Numbered from the stretch's first letter, positions 45,306 to 56,442 are shown. The stretch: DNA of 64,000 bases from Fuerstiella sp. (GCA_022447225.1 JAKVAZ010000009.1:1-64000), one strand, 5' to 3'. Notes: generated by a model not told the origin, from the sequence alone. A program made the numbers and translations.

Positions 45306-48300
45306 TTGGCGATTGACGGATCGATCGTGGCAGATAAATCTGAAAACACAACCGGCTTGACGTCCCGATTCATCGGGCGAATCGTTGGATTAGTGGCCCG
45401 ATGGCCGCGATTCATGATTTGGCCGGTATTGATCCTCGGCTGTGCTGCCGCCGGTTTGACGGTTTCCGAACTGAAACTACGAACCGGTCGGGACGCACTG
45501 ATTGATCCGGCGGACGAATTTTCACAGTCGTGGTCACAGTTCACGGCAGACTTTTCCAGTCACGGCGATCTGATCGTCGTGGTTGAAACCAAAAAACCCG
45601 ACAAATTAAAGATCAGGGCGGCACTCGACCAAATTGCAAATCGACTCCGAAACGAACCGGATTACTTTCGAGATATACTGTACCGCATTGATCAACGTGA
45701 AATCCGCAGCAAGGGCCTGCAGTTTCTGACTAATCGCGAACTGCAGGAGGCTGCACGCCGCGTGGACAAATTTGCTGATGCCGGGGACCGTGATCAGTGG
45801 GATAATCTGCATCTTGCCTCTTTCAGTCGCCGACTTCGCGGCGGTCTGCGACGGGCTCATGAACACGGCAAACCGGAAGCCGCACTCCTGCGAAACGCTG
45901 ATCGTTTTGTCTCCAGTCTGGATGATTTCCTTTCCGGAACCATGCAGGATGTTCGCTACACGTCATCCACATTCCCTTCACCATGGCAGGACTTCATAAC
46001 GGTTGGTATTGATCACGGTGCGGAGGATCAGGGTCTCGCCTACCTGATGACTGACGAACAAAACATGGGCTGGCTGCATGCTGTGGTGGTTCCACAGGAA
46101 AAGGATCTGGATCCGGGTGCCGCCAGTGTTCTCCGTCTGCGGGAAATCTGTGCAGAGGTCGAAACCTCCTATCGGGACACCGGGGCTCCACTCAAAGTAT
46201 CTGTAACCGGTATCCCCGCTCTGGAACACGACGAGTTGTCGCGAGCGGGTCATGACATGATCCTCGCGGCGTTACTTGCAATTATCGCCGTCGGGGGCCT
46301 GCTGTCGTTCGGATTTCGAAATGTACGCCATCCGATGCTGGTATTACTGACGCTTGTCGTGGCACTCAGTTGTACGTTTGGCGTGGCCACCCTTACGGTT
46401 GGTCACCTCAACATCCTGAGTGTGTGTTTTGCGTCGATCTTGATTGGACTGGGTGTCGACTTCGGTGTGCACTTTCTGTCGCGTTATCTTCATATTCGTC
46501 AAACCACTCATGATGTGGAAGAAGCCCTCAAGCAGACGGGACGGGTTTCCGGCGGTGGTATCATCACATCAGCGATGACCACCGCACTTGCCTTCGGAAG
46601 TGCGTCGCTGACCGGATATCCAGGACTCGCAGAACTCGGAATCATCACCGGAAGCGGCATTCTGATTTGTGTCGCGTGCACATTCCTGTTCCTGCCCGCA
46701 TTGATAGCGATCTCTGACGCCGGAACCAACCCTGTGACTCTACCCGGTCCAATCATCGGTAAACTGTACCGACGTATTGTCGCCGGTATTCCACTGATCG
46801 TTGCGGGTGTCTCCCTGCTGGCTGTCACAGGACTGGGTTCCAAAGCTATTCGATGGCATCACGGTGAACCGAAGCTGCAGGTGAACTACGACTCTAACCT
46901 GATGCATCTTCAGGATCCTGACCTGCCCAGTGTTCAGGCTCAGCGAAGACTCTGGCAAACCGCAGACGAATCATTGCTGTATGCAATCGCCGTCGCTGAT
47001 TCCCGGCAGGACGCAGTCAGGCTGAGCTCACGGATGGAGGAACTTCCTTCGGTTCATCACGTCAGTGAAGTCGCCAGCTGGCTTCGGCCGGCCCCGGATC
47101 AGACGAGACAGCAGCGGATTTTGAATCTGCGCAATCGCGTGGCCGGTCTGGCACGTCGCATCCCCTCATTTTCACCCGCCCGACCCCGCACAATCGGCAC
47201 GGAACTTGACGCTCTGTACCACACACTGCGAGTCTCCCGAGATCCGGCCGCGGTCGCACCTGCCGAAAAACTCGACCGTTTTCTAAACCGATTCGTAACA
47301 CTGAATACAAAAACACAAACCGCCGTTCTGAGTGCCTATCAGGATCTGCTGGCAGGTTCGCTGATGCACCAGTTCCAAAGGATCGGTCGCGCTACCAGTC
47401 TGGATCCCGTGCGGCCCGATGACATTCCTGCCGAATGGAGAAATCGGCTGTACCGCAGAATCGACGGAAAGCAGCGATGGCTGGTCAAAATCTACCCGGC
47501 AAGGAACATCTGGAACCAGGCTGACCTGACAACATTCGTCCAGGACATTCGTACGGTCGATCCTGAAGTAACCGGGGCACCAGTGCAGAACTACGAATCG
47601 TTTTTACAGCTGCAATCCTCGTGGAAGGCGATTGCTGTTTATTCTCTGGCAATTATCAGCCTGTTCCTGCTGTTTGATTTTCTGCGTCCAGGTCAGAAAG
47701 TGCTGACACTGCTGATTCCAATGGCAATCAGCGGGTTCATCGGTTACACGATGCAGCATCGAACCGGCGAACTGAATCTCAACCTGTTAGTGACGATCTA
47801 CCTGTCGATGGTCGTGTTTATCGCACTGGTTGTCGACGTCCGGAACCTACGAGACACAATCCTCGCACTGCTGCCTCCCCTGTTTGGCGCGGTCGTAATG
47901 GCAGGGGCAATGACGATCCTGCAAGTGGACTTCAACCCGCTGAATTTGATCGTGCTGCCGCTGGTGCTGGGAATCGGTGTCGATGACGGCATCCATATTG
48001 TACATGACTACCGACATCAGGTGGCCGGTGGATCAAGGAACTATTCTCCGTCCGGAGAAACGCTCACCGGAGTGATCCTCACGTCACTGACTTCAATCAT
48101 CGGTTTTGGCAGTCTCGTGTTTGTCGGCCATCAGGGACTTGTAAGTGTGGGAATTGTGATGGCAATTGGAGTCGCCGGTTGTCTGTTGGTCGCCCTGGTT
48201 CCACTTCCCGCAATCCTTACGCTGCTGGCACGACACCAGCCGACGGTCGTTACGATCCCGGCAGCACATAAGCCCACAGTCCCCCAACCCGAGCCAAAGA

Positions 48301-48401
48301 TTCACGCAACCGCTGAGGAACAGGGAGGCACCGCTGTTTCGGGCGATGAAAACCGTCCTATGACTCGACGTGAAAAACGACGTCTGGCGCGAGCCGCATA
48401 A
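45306..48401 (+). CDS. MMPL/RND-family transporter (HpnN-like)
   Basis: This 1031-residue protein has the two-fold RND architecture: one N-terminal helix (about 38-56), a soluble domain to about 315, a five- to six-helix block (about 318-470), a second soluble domain (about 510-775) and a final helix block (about 777-985). Typical MMPL sequence is seen twice: GLGVDFGVHFLSRYLH in the first half and GIGVDDGIHIVHDYRHQ in the second. These Asp-containing motifs carry the proton-coupled transport in the family. Relatives export hopanoids and other lipids to the outer membrane. The C terminus is basic (TRREKRRLARAA). The start is unclear: TTG 45306 or GTG 45327. Confidence 0.87.
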   Translation: MAIDGSIVADKSENTTGLTSRFIGRIVGLVARWPRFMIWPVLILGCAAAGLTVSELKLRTGRDALIDPADEFSQSWSQFTADFSSHGDLIVVVETKKPDKLKIRAALDQIANRLRNEPDYFRDILYRIDQREIRSKGLQFLTNRELQEAARRVDKFADAGDRDQWDNLHLASFSRRLRGGLRRAHEHGKPEAALLRNADRFVSSLDDFLSGTMQDVRYTSSTFPSPWQDFITVGIDHGAEDQGLAYLMTDEQNMGWLHAVVVPQEKDLDPGAASVLRLREICAEVETSYRDTGAPLKVSVTGIPALEHDELSRAGHDMILAALLAIIAVGGLLSFGFRNVRHPMLVLLTLVVALSCTFGVATLTVGHLNILSVCFASILIGLGVDFGVHFLSRYLHIRQTTHDVEEALKQTGRVSGGGIITSAMTTALAFGSASLTGYPGLAELGIITGSGILICVACTFLFLPALIAISDAGTNPVTLPGPIIGKLYRRIVAGIPLIVAGVSLLAVTGLGSKAIRWHHGEPKLQVNYDSNLMHLQDPDLPSVQAQRRLWQTADESLLYAIAVADSRQDAVRLSSRMEELPSVHHVSEVASWLRPAPDQTRQQRILNLRNRVAGLARRIPSFSPARPRTIGTELDALYHTLRVSRDPAAVAPAEKLDRFLNRFVTLNTKTQTAVLSAYQDLLAGSLMHQFQRIGRATSLDPVRPDDIPAEWRNRLYRRIDGKQRWLVKIYPARNIWNQADLTTFVQDIRTVDPEVTGAPVQNYESFLQLQSSWKAIAVYSLAIISLFLLFDFLRPGQKVLTLLIPMAISGFIGYTMQHRTGELNLNLLVTIYLSMVVFIALVVDVRNLRDTILALLPPLFGAVVMAGAMTILQVDFNPLNLIVLPLVLGIGVDDGIHIVHDYRHQVAGGSRNYSPSGETLTGVILTSLTSIIGFGSLVFVGHQGLVSVGIVMAIGVAGCLLVALVPLPAILTLLARHQPTVVTIPAAHKPTVPQPEPKIHATAEEQGGTAVSGDENRPMTRREKRRLARAA

Positions 48402-48743
48402 CGGGTCACCGGATTGACGCAATTCAGCTCATACCGGACAGGTGCACAGATGACTGTACGTTTCGGACGCTGGACAGACGCCACGCTCTGACTCCTCACT
48501 CGACAACAGTCCGGCCCGCTTCCGTCACCCGCTGTTCCTAAAACCCTCCCGCGTGGAGAACGCCCAAATCCTCTCCGAAGCCATGCGGGCCGGACTGAAC
48601 CCAGCGGCGCCAGAGCGTGACGGCTGAATCAGGATTTGCTGTCGAACATAAATGATGTTTCGGTGGAATGGCACAAATCACCAGTGACGATTATCATCGT
48701 CTCTGACTCTGCGAACTGTCCTGCTCACTGACCACACGAAATC
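48402..48743. other. Intergenic region
   Basis: Lies upstream of the dehydratase-led catabolic genes and should contain their promoter. I recognise no operator, repeat or gene. Confidence 0.35.
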
Positions 48744-49928
48744 ATGCCAATCACCATACAAAGCATCGAAACACTCATTTGCCATGCACGGATGCGGAAC
48801 TGGATATTTGTGAAGGTTGTGACAAGCGAACCGGGATTGATCGGCTGGGGAGAAGCCACGCTCGAATGGAACACCCGGGCAGTGGCAGGAGCTATTGAAG
48901 ATATTTCACAGCTCATACTGGGAGAAGACCCCCGGCGAGTAGAACACCTCTGGCAAATGATGTGGCGGCAGCATTTTTGGCATGGCTCGGGCATCGTTCG
49001 TTCGACGGCAATCTCCGGAATCGACCTTGCCCTGTGGGATATCGTGGGAAAAATTCACGACGTGCCCTGTCACCAGTTGTGGGGCGGTCCGGTGCGCGAT
49101 GAGATTCGTCTGTATTGTCACCTGGGCGGCGGAAACCTGGAGAAGTTCTACGAAACTTCGGTTGACAATGCGAAACAGTTTTCTGATCTGGCTCAGGAAG
49201 CCGTTTCCGACGGGTTCAGCGCATTTAAGTCAATGGCGGTTCCTCCCACGATGCCGGTGGAAGGTCTGAAACCGATTCGGACAGCCACCGCCTGTGTGGC
49301 AGAAATGCGGGACGCCGTCGGTGACGAAATCGATATCATGGTGGACTGCCATGCGCGTCCCTCACCGGCCATGGGAATGCAGTTCGCCACGGCCCTGGAA
49401 CCGTACGGACTGTACTTCTTCGAAGAACCCTGCTGGCCCGAAAATCCGGCCGCTCTTGCAGCAATCAATGCAGCCGTGTCTACACCGGTTGCAACAGGTG
49501 AACGGCTGACCGATCTTGCTGCATTTCGTGATTTGTTTACTCTCCGCGGGTGCGAGATCTGTCAACTGGACCTGACGCACTGCGGTGGTTTCAGTGAAGC
49601 ACGCCGCATTGCGGCTCTGGCGGATGCATACCGAATCGCTTTAGCACCGCATAATCCACAGGGACCGGTCAGTACAGCGGCATCACTGGAATTCGGTTTT
49701 TCACAACCCGGCTACATCATTTGTGAGTCTGTCCACAACGATGTTCCGTGGCGACAGGATGTGGTGCAGGAAGGTTTTTTGGTCGAAGAATCAACCCGAA
49801 CGGTCAAAGCAACGTCCAAACCGGGACTGGGGATCTCCATTAATGAAGCGGAGGTTCTCAAACATCCGTTTGAACAGGAAATTCCTCAACGTGTGTTTTA
49901 TCGCGATGGTGCTGTGGGAGACTGGTAA
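48744..49928 (+). CDS. Mandelate racemase/muconate lactonizing (enolase superfamily) protein, probable acid-sugar dehydratase
   Basis: The 394-residue product is an enolase-superfamily enzyme. Family members remove the proton next to a carboxylate; dehydratases of this group turn acid sugars into 2-keto-3-deoxy acids. The Mg2+ ligands are D201 (DCHARPSP), E227 or E228 (FFEEPCW) and E253 (TGERLTD). H203, two residues after D201, and H303 (LAPHNPQGP) occupy the positions of the acid/base residues of galactonate-type dehydratases. The N-terminal capping domain is intact, and [13 protein letters not shown] is typical. The substrate is not known. The next gene starts three bases after its stop, and a DapA-family lyase follows, which fits a dehydratase-aldolase route. 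Confidence 0.9.
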   Translation: MPITIQSIETLICHARMRNWIFVKVVTSEPGLIGWGEATLEWNTRAVAGAIEDISQLILGEDPRRVEHLWQMMWRQHFWHGSGIVRSTAISGIDLALWDIVGKIHDVPCHQLWGGPVRDEIRLYCHLGGGNLEKFYETSVDNAKQFSDLAQEAVSDGFSAFKSMAVPPTMPVEGLKPIRTATACVAEMRDAVGDEIDIMVDCHARPSPAMGMQFATALEPYGLYFFEEPCWPENPAALAAINAAVSTPVATGERLTDLAAFRDLFTLRGCEICQLDLTHCGGFSEARRIAALADAYRIALAPHNPQGPVSTAASLEFGFSQPGYIICESVHNDVPWRQDVVQEGFLVEESTRTVKATSKPGLGISINEAEVLKHPFEQEIPQRVFYRDGAVGDW

Positions 49929-49931
49929 TCC

Positions 49932-51323
49932 ATGAGCTCGAACGGACCACGTCATTTCCGGCACGCATCTTTCCGAGGACAGATTGGAATTGCCCGAACG
50001 GACATCACGCCCGCCATCGGGACTTATTCGCGTAACTGGGGCGCTGCTGAACACGACGTCGCTGATGCGGTTCACCGATCACTGACTCTTTCTGTTCTCA
50101 CTCTGGCCTCAGAGACTGAAGAATCACCACTGATATTCATTGATGCAGATCTGGGATGGTGGAAAACGCCTCAGGTGTTTACCGAATTTCACAAGCGGCT
50201 GCTTCGAGAGCTGGAGGTGGAATCTTCTGACCTGATCTTTGCGCTCAGCCATACTCATGCGGGTCCGCCGCTGGAGCAGCCGGATGATCTTCTTTCGGGA
50301 AGTGGGCTGCTTAAGGAATGGATGGAAACACTGCACCACCGCACCGTCCAGGCAGTACGTCAGGCAAAGTCAGCTCAGACGGACAGCATTCTCGAATGGA
50401 ACACAGGTCGATGCCAACTGGCTACGGTAAGAGACCTGCCCGATCCGGACAGCAGCCGTAATCGCCTGCTGTGCGGCTTCAACCCGGACGGTGAAGCCGA
50501 TGACACACTGCTGTTAGGCAGGATTACTGATTCCAGTGGAAACATTCGTGCGACTCTGGTGAACTATGCCTGCCATCCCACAACACTGGCGTGGGAAAAC
50601 ACCGCACTGTCTCCCGACTATCCGGGTGCCATGCGGGAAACGATGCAGAACCACACAGGTGCACCGGCGTTCTTCATGCTCGGGATCTGTGGAGATCTCG
50701 CACCTCGTTACCAGTACGTGGGTGACCCCAGCGTCGCCGATCGGCATGGTCGGCAGCTGGCACTGGCCGCGTTATCTGCTCTGGAGGATATGGAACCACC
50801 TGAGACTCAACTGGTTTTTCAGAAAGCAGTGGAATCCGGGGCACCGCTGGCGGCATGGCGTCATCTGCCGTCGGAATCATCTCCGGCACTGAAAGCGTTT
50901 CAGACCAGTGTGCGGCTTCCGCTGAAAGACTGGGCCACCGCGGAGGAACTGGAGCAGCAGCGTCTCGCCTGCGACGAACGCGCAGAGGAAGAACGTCTCC
51001 GCCGGAAACGAGATATACGTCGGTCGATCGGTAACGGTCCTGACTGGGAACTGGCGGTGCATGCCTGGCGGATCGGTGACACCGTTCTGGTTGGGTGCTG
51101 TTGTGAACCGTACTCTGTTCTGCAGCAGGAATTACGCCGACAGTTTCCTGACCGCGTCATCATATGTATGAATCTGATCAACGGTTCAATCGGATATTTA
51201 CCACCCGCTGACCTGTACGACACCGACGTTTATCCTGTCTGGCAGACTCCATTTGACCGGGGCAGCCTGGAACTCACACTTGACTGTATGACTAAAGCGA
51301 TCCGTCATGTCCTCAACGAGTAA
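49932..51323 (+). CDS. Neutral/alkaline ceramidase N-terminal-domain-like hydrolase
   Basis: This 463-residue protein resembles the N-terminal catalytic domain of neutral ceramidases, zinc amidases. The opening [16 protein letters not shown], the metal-site LSHTHAGPP (H107, H109) and the later [14 protein letters not shown] with [16 protein letters not shown] follow the family pattern. No signal peptide is seen, unlike secreted ceramidases, so it is probably cytosolic. Bacterial relatives of this size are of unknown substrate, and the enzyme here more likely hydrolyses a small amide or lactone than ceramide. It begins three bases after the dehydratase and overlaps the DapA-family gene by 17 bases, so the three genes are translationally linked. 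Confidence 0.83.
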   Translation: MSSNGPRHFRHASFRGQIGIARTDITPAIGTYSRNWGAAEHDVADAVHRSLTLSVLTLASETEESPLIFIDADLGWWKTPQVFTEFHKRLLRELEVESSDLIFALSHTHAGPPLEQPDDLLSGSGLLKEWMETLHHRTVQAVRQAKSAQTDSILEWNTGRCQLATVRDLPDPDSSRNRLLCGFNPDGEADDTLLLGRITDSSGNIRATLVNYACHPTTLAWENTALSPDYPGAMRETMQNHTGAPAFFMLGICGDLAPRYQYVGDPSVADRHGRQLALAALSALEDMEPPETQLVFQKAVESGAPLAAWRHLPSESSPALKAFQTSVRLPLKDWATAEELEQQRLACDERAEEERLRRKRDIRRSIGNGPDWELAVHAWRIGDTVLVGCCCEPYSVLQQELRRQFPDRVIICMNLINGSIGYLPPADLYDTDVYPVWQTPFDRGSLELTLDCMTKAIRHVLNE

Positions 51324-52224
51324 CGAACAACTGAACGGCATTCTTACCGTTCTGCAGACACCGTTCACCGAACAACTCAGTCTGGACCGTGACACTCTGC
51401 GTGCAGGGATTGACTGGGCCTTTAAGATCGGAGCCCACGGTGTCGTGGTGGCCATGGTCAGTGAGGTCCTGCGACTTGGCTATCATCAAAGAAGGGAACT
51501 GGCCGCTGAAGTCTGCGAAGCTGTCGCCGGAAGAGGTTTCACTGTCATCAGCGCCGGTGCAGAAAGCACCGGCGAGGCGATCGAGTACGCCCGCCACGCT
51601 GAAGAACTGGGAGCCTCTGCAGTCATGGCCATTCCGCCGGTGGCAACCCGACTGGACAGTGCACAGACTCTGTCCTACTTCGAAGCCATCGCTCAAAGCG
51701 TGTCGATTCCCCTGGTGGTACAGGATGCATCCAGTTACGTGGGGGGAAGTATTGATTTAAAGGTTTACCGAAGTCTGCTGGATCAGTTTGGGTTTGAGCG
51801 GATTTTGTTTAAACCGGAAGCGAGTCCGCTGGGACCCAACCTTTCAAAACTGCGGGATGCAACCGACGGAGCGGCAAGGATTTTTGAAGGATCCGGAGGC
51901 ATCAGTCTGGTGGACTGTCATCGCCGCGGAATTGTGGGAACGATGCCCGGCATGGAATTACTCGATGGTATTGTCGAACTGTGGAAGGCACTGGAGGCGG
52001 GAGATGAAAACCGAATCTACGAATTGTCCCTGCCGATCTGCGCCATCGTGACTCTGCAGATCCAGGCCGGGCTCGACGGTTTCCTGGCGGTCGAAAAATA
52101 TCTGTTGCATAAACGCGGACTGTATCCCAATACAATTCGCATTCAGCCGAACGCCTGGGACCTCGACGATGAAACGCGCCGGGAGATTGACCGGCTGTTT
52201 GCAAGATTTCAGTCAGTTGTCTGA
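51307..52224 (+). CDS. Dihydrodipicolinate synthase/N-acetylneuraminate lyase (DapA) family protein
   Basis: The 305-residue TIM-barrel protein belongs to the class I aldolases that form a Schiff base with a 2-keto acid. The Schiff-base lysine is K169 in ILFKPEASP. The opening [17 protein letters not shown] and the [35 protein letters not shown] block are typical. The family tyrosine expected just after AVMxxPP (usually YYN) is replaced by VATRL, so the usual proton relay is altered. The product is likely not the lysine-pathway DapA but a lyase for a keto-deoxy acid produced by the upstream dehydratase. Its start lies inside the end of the preceding gene. Confidence 0.88.
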   Translation: MSSTSNEQLNGILTVLQTPFTEQLSLDRDTLRAGIDWAFKIGAHGVVVAMVSEVLRLGYHQRRELAAEVCEAVAGRGFTVISAGAESTGEAIEYARHAEELGASAVMAIPPVATRLDSAQTLSYFEAIAQSVSIPLVVQDASSYVGGSIDLKVYRSLLDQFGFERILFKPEASPLGPNLSKLRDATDGAARIFEGSGGISLVDCHRRGIVGTMPGMELLDGIVELWKALEAGDENRIYELSLPICAIVTLQIQAGLDGFLAVEKYLLHKRGLYPNTIRIQPNAWDLDDETRREIDRLFARFQSVV

Positions 52225-52577
52225 ACCGACGTTTTCCACTGTCGACACCACAACATCCGGTCAAACCGAAGATACCCGAGACTGACGAGATTTCAACGGA
52301 GCCACGTCCCGTGTCACGTAGCCAACCCTGGCGACATTTCCGGGTCCTTTCAGAACCGCGGCGGGAGACCACATCGCTAACAACCGGTTGACGGAATCTG
52401 TCGGAGTCGCCACGCTAGTCAGCCGGGCCGTCACCGGTTTTTGAAACAGATCGAAGATGCGACCCAGGGAATCCGTCCAGTGGCAGCTGACCCAAATGGT
52501 ATGAAACAGGAGTGAACGAGGCGTATGGCGATGACCGTCATAGAATCTGTTCACCAATGCATGTAAAAAGTGCGTCA
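52225..52577. other. Intergenic region
   Basis: Separates the DapA-family gene from the PSD1 gene, both rightward. The PSD1 frame is open back to 52512, but a signal peptide starts at ATG 52578. No terminator or promoter was recognised. Confidence 0.35.
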
Positions 52578-55500
52578 ATGATCAGTCACAAAAGCGAAAC
52601 CACACGATGCTTTCTCCTTCTGCTGTTCCTGACCGGATTCGGAACGGCCCAGGCATCGAATCAGCCGGCGGACACCGTGGAGTTTTTCGAAAATCATGTG
52701 CGTCCGATTCTGGCTAACCACTGTTACGACTGTCACGGCGAAGACGAAGCATCAGGAAACCTGCGGCTGGACCTGAAATCCGGATGGGAACGAGGAGGAG
52801 ATGCAGGTCCGGCCATTGTCCCCGGTGATCCTTCGTCCAGTCTGTTGTTTCGGGCCGTGTCCTGGCAGGACCCGGATCTAAAAATGCCCCCGGATGAGGC
52901 AGGCGGTAAGTTGTCCGACAAGGACATTTCACTGTTGAAGGAATGGATTCGGACCGGGGCTGTGGATCCTCGAAGCGGCGAAGAGATCCTCACCGATATC
53001 GACACGAAGTCAAAACTCCACTGGGCGTTTCAGCCTCTGAATCCTCCTCAGATCCCGGACGATGTTCATCCGGTCGACTTTCTGGTCCTGCAAAAACTCA
53101 GCGATGCCGGATTCGCATCCACGGAACGTGCAGATGCGCACACGCTGCTGCGCCGTGCAACATTCGATCTGCTGGGACTGCCGCCAACTCCTGAACAGAA
53201 GACGGCATATCGTGAGGGTTTCTCTGAACTGATTCGCCATCTGCTGGCGTCGCCTCGCTACGGGGAACGCTGGGGACGTCACTGGCTGGATGTTGCTCGT
53301 TATTCGGACGCCAAGGACGGTGTTCTGATGTACGGCGATGAACGTATTCGACCGTTTGCCTACACGTATCGCGATTACGTTATCCGTTCATTTAATGAGG
53401 ACAAACCCTTTGACCGGTTCATCCAGGAACAACTTGCCGGCGATCAGCTGTCGCTTCCGAAACATTCACCGGAGCTGGCTGCTATGGGCTTGCTGACACT
53501 GGGCCCCATGTTTGACAAAAATCGTCACGACGTGATTGACGACCAGATCGATGTCATCACGCGAGGATTTCTGGGCCTGACAGTCAGTTGTGCGCGATGT
53601 CACGATCACAAATTCGATCCGGTTCCTACGGCGGACTACTATTCCCTTTACGGCATTTTTGCCAGTAGTATCGAACCATACCATCGTCCGCGAATCGCAG
53701 AGGTCTCTGAAGACGGCCGCGGATTTGAACAGGAGTACTCAGCAAAGCTCGAAGAAGTCCGGGCGAGTCAGAAATCCTACATCGAATCAACGGTGAATAC
53801 GGCACGAGTCCGCACTCCCGAGTATCTGGTTCGAGTCGCCACCACTGAACCTGATATTGATGAAACCTCAATTTTCTTTCTTTCTCTGGTTCCCGAACAA
53901 CTGCGCCCCGGAATCACCTGGCGATGGCGACAATTGATCTCAAAACGTGCGTTTCCTGATGATCCTGTGTTTGGACCGTGGCATGATCTGATGCAAAGCC
54001 CCGTACTGCGGACCACGGAATGGCGCGAACGTGGAGTGGATTCCCGCATCATCAACGCTCTGACTGCCGCCTCCCCTGAAACTCCAGAACAGATTGCCCG
54101 AACCTACGGGCAGGTTCTCCGCAGTGTCTGGAACGCAGAAAGACAACTGATCGAACAGATCAGTGAGATTGATGATCGCCTCACAGAACGGAACACCCAT
54201 GCGGTCAGCATCGCGGATCTCACCGGCGGCGGCAATGGATTTGGCAGCGGCAGGCGAGGTCGCGGTATCCACCCGGCCACCGGAAACATCACAGGCGATC
54301 AGGAGGGATCGGTGAACATCGAACACCCCGGCCGGCTGGTCGAAGTTCAGACCAGCGAATTCATCGACGGGGTGTTCGTACCAAACTCCGGGCAAACAAC
54401 AATCAGTTCCACTGGTCTTGTGATCACCACAAACACGGAATCCAGTAATCAAACCTGGGACTATTTCCGGTATGGCCCGGTCAGCGGAGCCACCGTGAAC
54501 TCAATAGACGGAATTGACTATTCCGCAGCTCCAAATCGGATGCTGGGAATAGGCGCCGACAAGGGGATCACCTTCGACATTCAGGCAATGCGGGACGCAT
54601 GCATTTTCAAAGCGTCCCGATTCAAAACGGTGTTTGGTCATACTGGCGAGGCCGACGAAAGCCGGCTTCACCTGAGTCTCTATCTCGACGCTCAAAAAAT
54701 TCTGGAACACAACAACGTTGGCGTTCAGAAGAACGGCATTGACATCGACGTCCGTATTCCTGAACACGCACGTTTTCTTACACTAGTGGTCACCGCATCG
54801 GCACAGAATCCGTCACGCAGCCAGGCTGTTTTCGGAAATCCGCAGATTGTCCCTCAGTTTTCCAGGGAATCCGATCAACGTCGAAGTGCTGAGACTGCAG
54901 AACTCAAACGCCACAGACTGGAACTTCAGACAAAGCGTCATGAATTGGCACTTAAGGATGATCCGCTGGGATCGTTACTGGTATCACGGCAAAGTCCGAT
55001 ATGGTTTCCAAGGGAGGATTTGCGCCTGTATCTGTCCAGGTTTGACAAGATTGACTTCGAAGACCTGTTGAGTGAACTCGATGCAATTGCTGTGAAGCAC
55101 CCGAACGCGCCTTCACGCGCCATGGTGCTGGCTGACAGTGAAGTTTTGTACGAACCGGTGATCTTCCAGCGAGGTGACCCTGGTCAACGAGGAACACCTG
55201 TGGGACGCCATTTCCTGAAGGTCCTGTCGGCAGAACCCCGAATCAGCTTTCCTGACGGAAGCGGTCGACGAAATCTGGCCGATGCTATCGCTGCTGCTGA
55301 CAATCCCTTAACGGCACGCGTATGGGTCAATCGAGTCTGGATGCACCATTTTGGGGAGCCGCTGGTGGAAAACCCCGGAGATTTCGGCCTCAGAACCAAG
55401 CGACCGGTTCATTTTGAACTGCTGGACTACCTGGCTGATTCATTCATCAGGAATGGCTGGAGGACAAAACCGCTCCATCAACTGATCATGTCCTCTCAGG

Positions 55501-56054
55501 CATACCAGCGAGCCTCACAAATTCCTGAAACCGATCGAATGGCCCGCCAGCTTGAATCTGACTCCAGGAATGAACTGTTGTGGCACGCGAACCGCAGACG
55601 GCTTGATTTTGAACAAATGCGGGACAGCATGCTGGCCGTATCAGGCCAAATGGACACCAAAATGTATGGACGTCCACTGCTGATTACGGAATCTTCAAAT
55701 ACTCGCCGAACGATTTACGCATTTGTTGAGCGGCAGAACATCCCGGCGATGGTACAGACATTTGATTTCGCAAATGCTGACACTTCCACATCCCGTCGAG
55801 TGAACACAACCGTTCCACAGCAGGCCCTGTTCGCAATGAATTCGGAGTTCACTGCCAGAGCGGCTGACGCGCTTGGGAAATTAGCCGACAATTTTTCCGG
55901 GCAGGAAAAGATAATTTACCTGTACACTGAAGCGCTGGGACGCTCGCCGTCGCACGCAGAACTTCAGATGGCAGCGAATTTTTTGACCGCAGGTTCAACA
56001 GAACAACTTGCTCAGGTCCTGTTGATGAGCAACGAGTTCATGTTCGTGGATTGA
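52578..56054 (+). CDS. PSD1 planctomycete cytochrome C / DUF1549 / DUF1553 protein
   Basis: The 1158-residue exported protein has a signal peptide (FLLLLFLTGFGTAQAS). A Planctomycete cytochrome C domain follows with one haem motif C49-x2-C52-H53 (NHCYDCHGEDEASGNLRLD) and a possible distal methionine in LKMPPDEAGGKLS. DUF1549 follows, with YGERWGRHWLDVARYSD and VSCARCHDHKFDPVPTADYY, which is a second C-x2-CH motif. The middle (about 600-810) is an extra domain with lectin-like or carbohydrate-binding appearance. DUF1553 covers the C terminus (VWVNRVWMHHFGEPLV, QAYQRAS). These proteins are abundant in planctomycetes, often paired with DUF1501 genes, and are thought to act in polymer breakdown, without a proven reaction. 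No DUF1501 gene follows here. Confidence 0.93.
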   Translation: MISHKSETTRCFLLLLFLTGFGTAQASNQPADTVEFFENHVRPILANHCYDCHGEDEASGNLRLDLKSGWERGGDAGPAIVPGDPSSSLLFRAVSWQDPDLKMPPDEAGGKLSDKDISLLKEWIRTGAVDPRSGEEILTDIDTKSKLHWAFQPLNPPQIPDDVHPVDFLVLQKLSDAGFASTERADAHTLLRRATFDLLGLPPTPEQKTAYREGFSELIRHLLASPRYGERWGRHWLDVARYSDAKDGVLMYGDERIRPFAYTYRDYVIRSFNEDKPFDRFIQEQLAGDQLSLPKHSPELAAMGLLTLGPMFDKNRHDVIDDQIDVITRGFLGLTVSCARCHDHKFDPVPTADYYSLYGIFASSIEPYHRPRIAEVSEDGRGFEQEYSAKLEEVRASQKSYIESTVNTARVRTPEYLVRVATTEPDIDETSIFFLSLVPEQLRPGITWRWRQLISKRAFPDDPVFGPWHDLMQSPVLRTTEWRERGVDSRIINALTAASPETPEQIARTYGQVLRSVWNAERQLIEQISEIDDRLTERNTHAVSIADLTGGGNGFGSGRRGRGIHPATGNITGDQEGSVNIEHPGRLVEVQTSEFIDGVFVPNSGQTTISSTGLVITTNTESSNQTWDYFRYGPVSGATVNSIDGIDYSAAPNRMLGIGADKGITFDIQAMRDACIFKASRFKTVFGHTGEADESRLHLSLYLDAQKILEHNNVGVQKNGIDIDVRIPEHARFLTLVVTASAQNPSRSQAVFGNPQIVPQFSRESDQRRSAETAELKRHRLELQTKRHELALKDDPLGSLLVSRQSPIWFPREDLRLYLSRFDKIDFEDLLSELDAIAVKHPNAPSRAMVLADSEVLYEPVIFQRGDPGQRGTPVGRHFLKVLSAEPRISFPDGSGRRNLADAIAAADNPLTARVWVNRVWMHHFGEPLVENPGDFGLRTKRPVHFELLDYLADSFIRNGWRTKPLHQLIMSSQAYQRASQIPETDRMARQLESDSRNELLWHANRRRLDFEQMRDSMLAVSGQMDTKMYGRPLLITESSNTRRTIYAFVERQNIPAMVQTFDFANADTSTSRRVNTTVPQQALFAMNSEFTARAADALGKLADNFSGQEKIIYLYTEALGRSPSHAELQMAANFLTAGSTEQLAQVLLMSNEFMFVD

Positions 56055-56442
56055 TTGTGGTCATTTTTCCTGTCGAGCCGAAAGAATGGCTTGAATCCGG
56101 TGGTCCAATCGCAGTCCACATCGCTCGAAATCGCTCGAACCTGCTTTGTCGCCAGGAAATGAAGTTCTCGTGGTCGGGAACCTCTGAGCCGATCTGAAGG
56201 TGACTTCCGACCATACAGTATCGGGCTTCCAATACGGAGGGGCCTGATTAAGATACGCGCGAACATGTGAGTTTGGGTGGGGGTGGTTCCGTGATGATCG
56301 CCCGGTTTCCGCTCGCATTTTACCGTACTCAATCATGTCTGATCCCTCGTGGCAGGGATCGCAGGAACCGTATCCGACTGCCGAATCGCACCAGGTGGGC
56401 CCACTACCCGTCAATTTGCCACGAACAATCTGTAGCCAACCA
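56055..56442. other. Intergenic region upstream of the nqr operon
   Basis: It should contain the nqr promoter. ATCGCTCGAA is repeated in tandem at 56120-56139. The nqrA frame is open back to 56335, but the conserved N terminus begins at ATG 56443. No regulator site was recognised. Confidence 0.4.

Noticed and set aside
44984-45316. 110-codon frame before the MMPL gene
   Set aside because: Overlaps the 14-bp duplication and the possible start of the MMPL gene; Pro/Thr/Ser-rich with no protein signature.
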